From: Frankiaceae bacterium
Lineage (GTDB): Bacteria; Actinomycetota; Actinomycetes; JAFAQI01
Length of the DNA: 8,641 nt
Direction: 5' to 3'
NCBI GenBank assembly: GCA_030840545.1
Contig: JAVEEH010000150.1
Span: 1-8,641 of the forward strand
Shown here: positions 1-5,991 of the stretch, piece after piece
Layout of the letters: each line of letters opens with the position of its first letter
How positions within the stretch are numbered: position 1 is the first letter of the stretch
Translations under genes and position numbers: made by a program
Notes under the pieces: model-generated
Told to the model about the DNA's origin: nothing
The model's input: the letters and a program-made list of their open reading frames with translations, nothing else
The model's database searches: none

Positions 1-1366
1 GGGAGATGTGCTCGCGCTCGGGCAGCGTCTCGAGGTTCATGAGCCCGGCGTGCAGCCAGTCGCCGTAGGGGTTCTCCTCGGCGAGCTCGGCCTTCAGCTC
101 CTCGTCGTCGACGATCCGACCCGCGGCGGTGTCGACCAGGAACATGCGCCCGGGCTGGAGCCGGCCCTTGCGCACCACCCGGGCCGGGTCGATGTCGAGC
201 ACGCCGACCTCGGAGGCCAGCACCACCCGGTCGTCGTCGGTCACCCAGTAACGCGCTGGGCGCAGTCCGTTGCGGTCGAGCACAGCACCGACGACCGTGC
301 CGTCGGTGAACGAGACGCAGGCCGGCCCGTCCCAGGGCTCCATGAGGCACGAGTGGAAGCGATAGAAGGCACGCCTCGCCTCGTCCATCTCGGCGTGGTT
401 CTCCCACGCCTCGGGAATCATCATGAGGACCGCGTGCGCGAGCGACCGGCCGCCCAGGTGGAGAAGCTCGAGCACCTCGTCGAACGAAGCCGAGTCGCTC
501 GCGTCGGGGGTCACGATCGGGAACAGCCGGGCCAGGTCGCCGGGGATGACGTCACTGGCCAGCAGCGCCTCGCGGGCTCGCATCCAGTTGCGGTTGCCCT
601 TGACGGTGTTGATCTCGCCGTTGTGCGCGATGTAGCGGTAAGGATGGGCCAGCGGCCACGACGGGAACGTGTTGGTGGAGAACCGCGAGTGCACCAGCGC
701 GATGGCCGACTCGACCCGCTCGTCGCGGAGATCGGGGAAGAACTCGGGCAGCTGGTCGGTGGTCAGCATCCCCTTGTAGACGAGCGTCCGGCACGACAAC
801 GACGAGAGGTAGACGCCGACCTCGCGTTCGATCCGCTTACGCAGGCAGAAGGCGCGGCGCTCGAGCCCGAGCGCGACCTCACCGCGGGTGCCGGCGAGGA
901 ACAGCTGGCGGAAGCGCGGCATGACCGACAGAGCCGTGCCGCCCAGCCCCGAAGACTCGACCGGAACATCGCGCCAGCCGATGACCCGCAAGTCCTCTTC
1001 CGCGGCGAGGCGCTCGACCGCGTCGATGACCTTGCGGTGCAGCTCGTCGTCGGTCGGCAGGAACGCGAGGCCGACCGCGTAGGCCCCGGCCACGGGCAGC
1101 TCGAAACCGGAGACGGCGCGGAGGAAGCCGTCGGGGATCTGCAGGAGGATGCCGGCCCCGTCGCCGGTGTTGACCTCGGAGCCCTGCGCGCCGCGGTGGT
1201 CGAGGTTGTGCAGGGCGGTGAGCGCGTCACGGACGATGGCGTTGGATCGACGGCCGTGCATGTCCGCGACGAACGCGACGCCGCATGCGTCGTGCTCGTG
1301 CCGGCCGTCGTACAAGCCTTGTGGCTGATGCGGCCGGAGGCCGGGCGGGTCGGGCCGTGCGGACAT
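1..1366 (-). CDS. gltB: Glutamate synthase (GOGAT) large subunit, N-terminal ~455 residues, 3' end cut by the window
   Basis: GltB transfers the amide nitrogen of glutamine to 2-oxoglutarate, giving two glutamates. It is a cytoplasmic iron-sulfur flavoprotein that normally works with GltD. The visible part is essentially the class II glutaminase (Ntn-hydrolase) domain. A ~27-residue propeptide precedes the expected nucleophile Cys28 in HDACGVAF. DHRGA (56-60), TGDGAG (67-72), HSRFSTN (226-232), HNGEIN (248-253) and a later NGLRPARYW motif follow in the family order. The segment ends at LETLPEREHIS, about where the central domain begins. Full-length members have about 1500 residues, so roughly two thirds lie beyond position 1. 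The ATG at 1366 is chosen because no other in-frame ATG or GTG lies upstream in the leader and it gives a normal propeptide length. A weak GGGA lies 11 nt upstream. It follows the VIT gene by 84 bp, so it may be co-transcribed, have its own promoter, or both. NADPH- and ferredoxin-dependent types cannot be told apart from this part. Confidence 0.96.
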   Translation of the reverse strand, partial: MSARPDPPGLRPHQPQGLYDGRHEHDACGVAFVADMHGRRSNAIVRDALTALHNLDHRGAQGSEVNTGDGAGILLQIPDGFLRAVSGFELPVAGAYAVGLAFLPTDDELHRKVIDAVERLAAEEDLRVIGWRDVPVESSGLGGTALSVMPRFRQLFLAGTRGEVALGLERRAFCLRKRIEREVGVYLSSLSCRTLVYKGMLTTDQLPEFFPDLRDERVESAIALVHSRFSTNTFPSWPLAHPYRYIAHNGEINTVKGNRNWMRAREALLASDVIPGDLARLFPIVTPDASDSASFDEVLELLHLGGRSLAHAVLMMIPEAWENHAEMDEARRAFYRFHSCLMEPWDGPACVSFTDGTVVGAVLDRNGLRPARYWVTDDDRVVLASEVGVLDIDPARVVRKGRLQPGRMFLVDTAAGRIVDDEELKAELAEENPYGDWLHAGLMNLETLPEREHIS

Positions 1367-1450
1367 GACCTGTGTGATCCCGTCGTCTCGGTGAGCGTGT
1401 GTGCAGCGGGACGACGTCGGCCCTCGTGCTGAGGGAAGGTTACACGAACG
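1367..1450 (-). promoter_or_regulatory. gltB leader with a possible -10 box and a small hairpin
   Basis: This 84-bp gap separates the VIT stop codon from the gltB ATG. On the minus strand it starts with TAACCT (1437-1442), which fits a TANNNT -10 box, but no convincing -35 lies 16-19 bp upstream. A short inverted repeat follows at once: 5-bp arms at 1421-1425 and 1431-1435 around a 5-nt loop. There is no T-run after it, so it is not a convincing intrinsic terminator. An independent gltB promoter is plausible from gap length alone; the motif evidence is weak. Confidence 0.25.
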
Positions 1451-2176
1451 TCAGGACAAGCCGACCCCGAAAGCGCTCCCCACGCCGTAGGTGATCCCCG
1501 CCGCCGCGGCGCCCAACCCGAGCTGGCGCACGGCCCCCCACCAGGCGGGCCGCTCGGTGAAACGGGCCACGCTCGCACCGAGCGCGGTCAGCGCGACGGC
1601 GGCCAGCACGAGCGAGATCCAAAGGTGCTGGGCACCGAGCACGTAGGGCAGCAGCGGAATGAACGCGCCGAGCGCGAAGGACAGCAGTGAGGAGATCCCG
1701 GCGACGTACGGCGACGGGAGATCGTCCGGGTCGACGCCGAGTTCCTCGCGGACATGGATGCGCCACAACGACTCGGGGTCGCGGGAGAGCTCCTTGGCGA
1801 CCTGCTTGGCGAGGTCGTTCGACAGGCCGCGACTGGCGAACAGCGCGGCCAGCTCGGCCTGCTCGGCGGCCGGCCGGTGCACCAGCTCGCGACGTTCCTT
1901 CTCGATCTCCGCGCGGACGAGCTCGGTCTGAGAGTTGACCGACGTCCACTCCCCCACCGACATCGAGAACGCGCCGGCCAGTAGCCCGGCGATCCCGGTG
2001 AGCACGACGACGTGGACATGCGTGCCGGCAGCTGCGGCGACACCGGAGATCAGCGCGACGTTGGAGACCAGACCGTCCATCGCACCGAAAACGGCCGGGC
2101 GCAACCAGCCGCCGATGACGTCCCGGTGACTGTGATGGACCTCGGCCCCGCGCCCTGCGACTGCCGTCCCGGTCAT
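1451..2176 (-). CDS. VIT/CCC1-family iron/manganese transporter (membrane protein)
   Basis: This 241-residue protein resembles the vacuolar iron transporter/CCC1 family, which exports or sequesters Fe2+ and Mn2+ across a membrane. After a His-bearing N-terminus (HHSH at 14-17), the first helix carries the family signature RPAVFGAMDGLVSNVAL, with the conserved pore Asp at 34. The second helix ends in SMSVGEW (71-77). A charged helical region rich in Glu (about 80-150) matches the cytosolic metal-binding domain. Three more helices lie at about 157-178, 183-205 and 215-238. Five helices and this length are normal for bacterial members. The ATG at 2176 overlaps the lgt TGA in ATGA, so translation is probably coupled. 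A GAAGGA lies 14 nt upstream, rather far for an ordinary ribosome binding site. Metal specificity and direction cannot be read from the sequence; in a bacterium the likely role is relief of metal excess by export. Confidence 0.9.
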   Translation of the reverse strand: MTGTAVAGRGAEVHHSHRDVIGGWLRPAVFGAMDGLVSNVALISGVAAAAGTHVHVVVLTGIAGLLAGAFSMSVGEWTSVNSQTELVRAEIEKERRELVHRPAAEQAELAALFASRGLSNDLAKQVAKELSRDPESLWRIHVREELGVDPDDLPSPYVAGISSLLSFALGAFIPLLPYVLGAQHLWISLVLAAVALTALGASVARFTERPAWWGAVRQLGLGAAAAGITYGVGSAFGVGLS

Positions 2177-3087
2177 GCCGTCAGGGTACGTCCTTCACCT
2201 GGCTCGTCCGAGGCGTCGAGCACCGGCGACGCAGCTGGTCCCGCGTCGTCGTCAGGGAGATCGGGCGGATCGGGCGCGGCCGGCTCAGGCGCGTGGCGGC
2301 GCAGCACCAAGAAGGCGACGGCCGCGGCGAAAACGACGACGCTGACCCAGTCGTTGAGCCGCAGCCCCAGGAACTTGTGCGCCGGGTCGACCCGCAGCGT
2401 CTCGATCCAGAACCGGCCGGCGGTGTAGAGCGCGGCATAGAGCGCGAACGCCCGGCCGCGGGTGAGCCGCCATCGACGGTCGGCCCAGATCACCACGAGC
2501 GCGACACCGATGTCCCACAGCGACTCGTAGAGGAACGTCGGTTGATAGGTGAGCGCGTGCGTGCTGGTCGAACCGGTCGGTTGGTGAGCAGGGTCGATCT
2601 CCACGCCCCAGGGCAAGTTGGTCCGACGGCCGTAGAGCTCCTGGTTGAAGTAGTTGCCCCAGCGGCCGACCGCCTGGGCAAGAACGACTCCCGGAGCGAG
2701 CGCGTCGGCGAAGTCGGCGAACCGCACGCCGGATCGGCGGCAACCGATCCAGGCACCGAGCGCACCGCCGGCGATCGCACCCCAGATGCCGAGCCCCCCG
2801 TGCCAGATCTCGAACGCGGCGCGGGTGCCCTGGCCGTGCGCTCCCCAGTAGAGCTCCGGGTCGGTCGCGACGTGGTAGATCCGCGCGCCGATCAGCCCGA
2901 ACGGCACCGCCCAGGTGGCGATGTCGGCGACGGCTCCGGGGCGCGCGCCGCGGGCGCGGAGGCGCCGCTCGCCGACGACGACCGCGACGACGATGCCGGC
3001 GATGATGCACAGCGCATAGGCGCGAAGCGGGAGCGGACCGATGTGGATGACACCGCGCGACGGGCTGGGGATCGAGGCCGGAAGCAC
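2173..3087 (-). CDS. lgt: Prolipoprotein diacylglyceryl transferase
   Basis: Lgt transfers diacylglyceryl from phosphatidylglycerol to the lipobox Cys of prolipoproteins, the first step of lipoprotein maturation in the cytoplasmic membrane. The protein has 304 residues and about seven membrane helices. The Lgt signature GRWGNYFNQELYG (141-153) holds Arg142, Asn145, Glu150 and Gly153, matching E. coli R143, N146, E151 and G154. Tyr24 matches E. coli Y26, and Tyr221 and Arg225 match Y235 and R239. E. coli His103 is replaced by Trp102 in WHGGLGIWG, a motif form I recall from other actinobacterial Lgt proteins. The last ~40 residues are a Pro- and Asp-rich tail, probably disordered. The start is a GTG at 3087, 22 nt after the trpA stop, giving the usual short N-terminus before IGPLPLRAYAL; its Shine-Dalgarno is poor. 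The lgt stop overlaps the VIT start by 4 nt. Linkage of lgt to trpA is common in actinobacteria. Confidence 0.97.
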   Translation of the reverse strand: MLPASIPSPSRGVIHIGPLPLRAYALCIIAGIVVAVVVGERRLRARGARPGAVADIATWAVPFGLIGARIYHVATDPELYWGAHGQGTRAAFEIWHGGLGIWGAIAGGALGAWIGCRRSGVRFADFADALAPGVVLAQAVGRWGNYFNQELYGRRTNLPWGVEIDPAHQPTGSTSTHALTYQPTFLYESLWDIGVALVVIWADRRWRLTRGRAFALYAALYTAGRFWIETLRVDPAHKFLGLRLNDWVSVVVFAAAVAFLVLRRHAPEPAAPDPPDLPDDDAGPAASPVLDASDEPGEGRTLTA

Positions 3088-3109
3088 GGTCCGAGGCTAG
3101 CCGTAAGGC

Positions 3110-3943
3110 TCAGCCGGCGGCCGGTCTCGCGGGCCGGCGAACGCCGGCGGCCAGCTCCTCGCTCAGGCCGGCCACCGCCTTCACCCCCGCCGACGGAGTG
3201 TCAGCGTCGAGCAGCAGCCGCACGAACGCGGAACCGACGATGACGCCGTCGGCATAGGCGGCGACCTCCGCGGCCTGCCCGCCGTCGGACACGCCGAGAC
3301 CCACGCCGATGGGCAGTGCCGTCGCGGAACGCACCCGCTCGACGAGTGCCGGCGCCACCGATGACGTCTTCGTCCGGGCACCGGTGACGCCCATGGTCGA
3401 CGCGGCGTAGACCCACCCCCGGCAGGCGTCGACCGTGCGCGCGATCCGCTGCTCGCTCGACGAGGGCGCGACGAGGAAGACGCGGTCGAGGTCGTGGCTC
3501 GCGGCCGCCGCCATCCACTCGCCGGCCTCCTCGGGGATGAGGTCGGGGGTGATCAGCCCGCGACCCCCCGCCGCCCTCAGGTCGCGAGCGAAGCGTTCCG
3601 GGCCGTAGCGCAGCACCGGGTTCCAATAGGTCATGACGACGACGGCGGCGCCGGCCGATGCCACGGCCTCAACCGTGCGCAGCACGTCGGCCGTGCGGGT
3701 GCCGCCCCGCAGTGCGATCTCGGCCGCCGCCTGGATCGTGGCGCCGTCGATCACAGGATCGCTGTAAGGCAGCCCGACCTCGACGACGTCGACTCCGGCA
3801 TCGACCATCGCCACCAACGCCTCGATGCAGCCGTCGTACGACGGAAAGCCGGCCGGCAGGTATCCGACCAGCGCGGCCCGCCCCTCCGACCGGGCCTGGG
3901 CAAACGCCGCGCCGCTGCTCGCTGGTGCGGCCGGAGCCGTCAT
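3110..3943 (-). CDS. trpA: Tryptophan synthase alpha chain
   Basis: TrpA splits indole-3-glycerol phosphate into indole and glyceraldehyde-3-phosphate. Indole passes through an internal tunnel to TrpB in the alpha2-beta2 complex. The 277-residue TIM barrel is of normal length. Catalytic Glu55 and Asp66 lie in VVEVGLPYSDPVIDG with the same 11-residue spacing as E. coli E49 and D60. Other family landmarks are GYLPAGFPS (27-35), MTYWNPVL, APSSSEQRI, the actinobacterial loop STMGVTGAR, and the phosphate-binding GVGLGVSDGGQ followed by GVIVGSAFV. The ATG at 3943 overlaps the trpB TGA by 4 nt. No Shine-Dalgarno-like sequence lies just before it, which points to translation by termination-reinitiation after TrpB and suits equimolar subunit production. 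An Ala/Pro-rich N-terminus (residues 1-10) precedes the first helix. The lgt GTG follows 22 nt after the stop. Confidence 0.98.
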   Translation of the reverse strand: MTAPAAPASSGAAFAQARSEGRAALVGYLPAGFPSYDGCIEALVAMVDAGVDVVEVGLPYSDPVIDGATIQAAAEIALRGGTRTADVLRTVEAVASAGAAVVVMTYWNPVLRYGPERFARDLRAAGGRGLITPDLIPEEAGEWMAAAASHDLDRVFLVAPSSSEQRIARTVDACRGWVYAASTMGVTGARTKTSSVAPALVERVRSATALPIGVGLGVSDGGQAAEVAAYADGVIVGSAFVRLLLDADTPSAGVKAVAGLSEELAAGVRRPARPAAG

Positions 3944-5172
3944 GCGGGTGGGTTCAGGTTCTCGCCGGGACCCTCGGCGTCGGCTTCGCCCAGCAGCCCG
4001 AACCAGCGACCCGCTGTCGCGACGTCCTTGTCGCCGCGACCGGACAGGTTGACCAGCAGGAGTGCGTCCGGGCCCAGCTCCTCGGCGACCTGACGGGCGC
4101 CGGCGAGCGCATGCGCGGTCTCGATCGCCGGGATGATGCCCTCGGTGCGGCAGAGCAGCTCGAAAGCGGCCATCGCGTCCGCGTCGGTCACGGCCCGATA
4201 GGTCGCCCGCCCGCTGTCGTGCAGCCAGGCGTGCTCAGGCCCGACGCCGGGGTAGTCGAGACCCGCGGAGATGGAATGCGACTCGAGGGTCTGCCCGTCC
4301 TCGTCCTGCAGCACGTAGGACCGCGCGCCGTGCAGCACGCCCGGCGTGCCGCCGGTGAGGGTCGCGGCGTGCCGGCCGGTGTCGATGCCCTCGCCCGCGG
4401 CCTCGAAGCCGAACAGCCGGACTGACTCGTCGGCGATGAAAGCATGGAAGATGCCCATCGCGTTGGAGCCGCCGCCGACGCAGGCGATGACCGCGTCGGG
4501 CAGGCGGTCGAGCAGACGGAGGCACTGATCCCGCGCCTCGGTGCCGATGACGGATGCGAAGTCGCGGACCATCACCGGGAAGGGATGCGGCCCGCCGACC
4601 GAGCCGATGACGTAGTGCGTGTCGTCGACGTTGGTGACCCAGTCGCGGAACGCCTCGTTCATCGCGTCCTTCAGCGTTCGCGATCCACTCGTCACCGGCA
4701 CCACCGTCGCGCCGAGCAGCCGCATCCGCGCGACGTTGAGCGCCTGGCGGTGCGTGTCGACCTCGCCCATGTAGACGACGCACTCGAGCCCGAACAGCGC
4801 CGCTGCGGTCGCCGTGGCGACGCCGTGCTGACCGGCTCCGGTCTCGGCGATCACCCTCGTCTTGCCCATCCGCTGCGTGAGCAGGGCCTGGCCGAGCACG
4901 TTGTTGATCTTGTGCGCGCCGGTGTGGTTGAGGTCCTCCCGCTTCAGCAGCACGCGGGCGCCGAGCTCCTCGCTCAGTCGGGTCGCGTCGTAGAGCAGCG
5001 AAGGGCGCCCGGCGTAGTCCCGCAACAGTCGGTGGAACTCCTGCTGGAAGTCGTCGTCCGTCGTCGACTTCTCGTAGGCCGCGGTGAGCTCGTCGAGCGC
5101 TGCGATGAGCGCCTCCGGCACATAGCGTCCGCCGTACGGTCCGAACCGTCCGGTCGCGTCCGGGCTCGTCAT
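3940..5172 (-). CDS. trpB: Tryptophan synthase beta chain (PLP enzyme)
   Basis: TrpB joins indole with L-serine to make L-tryptophan, using pyridoxal phosphate. It has 410 residues and is the TrpB1 type that pairs with TrpA. The N-terminal FGPYGGRYVPE (10-20) is the usual opening of the family. Lys88 in LNHTGAHKINN is the PLP Schiff-base lysine (K87 in E. coli), and Glu110 in ETGAGQHGVATA corresponds to the catalytic E109. GSVGGPHPFP and the glycine-rich phosphate loop CVGGGSNAMG follow, then EGIIPAIETAHA and NLSGRGDKD near the C-terminus. The ATG at 5172 lies in an ATGA overlap with the trpC stop, and the gene ends in a second ATGA overlap with trpA. No Shine-Dalgarno is visible before the start, so translation probably depends on coupling to trpC. 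All key residues are present, so the enzyme should be active. Confidence 0.99.
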   Translation of the reverse strand: MTSPDATGRFGPYGGRYVPEALIAALDELTAAYEKSTTDDDFQQEFHRLLRDYAGRPSLLYDATRLSEELGARVLLKREDLNHTGAHKINNVLGQALLTQRMGKTRVIAETGAGQHGVATATAAALFGLECVVYMGEVDTHRQALNVARMRLLGATVVPVTSGSRTLKDAMNEAFRDWVTNVDDTHYVIGSVGGPHPFPVMVRDFASVIGTEARDQCLRLLDRLPDAVIACVGGGSNAMGIFHAFIADESVRLFGFEAAGEGIDTGRHAATLTGGTPGVLHGARSYVLQDEDGQTLESHSISAGLDYPGVGPEHAWLHDSGRATYRAVTDADAMAAFELLCRTEGIIPAIETAHALAGARQVAEELGPDALLLVNLSGRGDKDVATAGRWFGLLGEADAEGPGENLNPPA

Positions 5173-5978
5173 GGCGAGGCGTGACGAGCAGCGGGATGGG
5201 CACCGGCGGCAACGAGGTCGGCGACCGCCTGCCGGGGGTCGCTGTGCCGGACCAGGCCCTCGCCGACCAGCACCGCGTCAGCCCCGGCCGCCGCGTAGGC
5301 AAGCAGGTCGTGCGGACCGCGGACCCCGCTCTCGGCCACTTTCACGACAGTGTCCGGAAGCAGGGGTGCGACCCGGGCGAAGGTGTCGCGGTCGACGTCG
5401 AGGGTGTGCAGGTTGCGCGCGTTGACCCCGACGATGCGAGCGCCGGCGTCGACGGCACGACGAGCTTCCTCCTCGTTGTGCACCTCCACGAGCGCTGACA
5501 TCCCGAGGCTTTCGCTGCGTTCGAGCAGCGACACCAGCGCGTTCTGCTCGAGCGCGGCGACGATCAGCAGCACCAGGTCGGCGCCGTGCGCGCGCGCTTC
5601 CCAGATCTGGTAGGCCGAGACGATGAAGTCCTTGCGCAGCACGGGCACGTCGACGCTGCGGCGCACGGCGACAAGATCGTCAAGACTGCCGTGGAAACGT
5701 CGCTGCTCGGTGAGCACGGATATGACCCGTGCGCCGCCGGTCTCGTAATCGCGCGCCAGCGCGGCCGGGTCAGCGATGGTCGCGAGTGCGCCTGCGGACG
5801 GGCTGTTGCGTTTGACCTCGGCGATGACGGCGACACCGGGCTGTCGCAACCGCGCGTCGGTGTCGATCGCGGGCACGCCGCGCCCGGCGCGCTCCTTGAG
5901 CGCGTCGAGGGAAACCTGCGACTGCCGCTCGGCGAGGTCCTCCCGCACACCGTCGAGGATGTCGTCGAGCACTGACAC
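5169..5978 (-). CDS. trpC: Indole-3-glycerol phosphate synthase
   Basis: TrpC closes the ring of carboxyphenylaminodeoxyribulose phosphate, with loss of CO2 and water, to give indole-3-glycerol phosphate, the substrate of TrpA. It is a single-domain TIM barrel of 269 residues, not fused to TrpF. The catalytic set is complete: Glu54 and Lys56 in AEVKRNSPS, Lys116 in VLRKDF, Glu165 in LVEVHNEEEA, Asn186 in GVNARNL, and Glu216-Ser217 in AESGV. ADAVLVGEGLV forms the phosphate site at the end. The start is a GTG at 5978, giving the standard N-terminus MSVLDDIL. A TTAGG lies 8 nt before it and partly overlaps the stop codon of the upstream GGDEF-EAL gene, which ends only 13 nt away. TrpC is therefore probably translated from a message that also carries that gene. 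Its own TGA overlaps the trpB ATG. Confidence 0.98.
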   Translation of the reverse strand: MSVLDDILDGVREDLAERQSQVSLDALKERAGRGVPAIDTDARLRQPGVAVIAEVKRNSPSAGALATIADPAALARDYETGGARVISVLTEQRRFHGSLDDLVAVRRSVDVPVLRKDFIVSAYQIWEARAHGADLVLLIVAALEQNALVSLLERSESLGMSALVEVHNEEEARRAVDAGARIVGVNARNLHTLDVDRDTFARVAPLLPDTVVKVAESGVRGPHDLLAYAAAGADAVLVGEGLVRHSDPRQAVADLVAAGAHPAARHASP

Positions 5979-5991
5979 GCGATGAGCCTAA

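Noticed and set aside
8..1432. A plus-strand open frame of 474 codons antisense to gltB
   Set aside because: The opposite strand translates to a clean glutaminase domain with every landmark motif. The plus-strand product has no family features.
1421..1435. Intrinsic terminator between the VIT gene and gltB
   Set aside because: The stem is only 5 bp with a 5-nt loop, and no T-run follows on the minus strand.
2293..3243. A plus-strand open frame of 316 codons across lgt and the end of trpA
   Set aside because: It spans two well-identified genes on the other strand, and its low-complexity charged product matches no known family.
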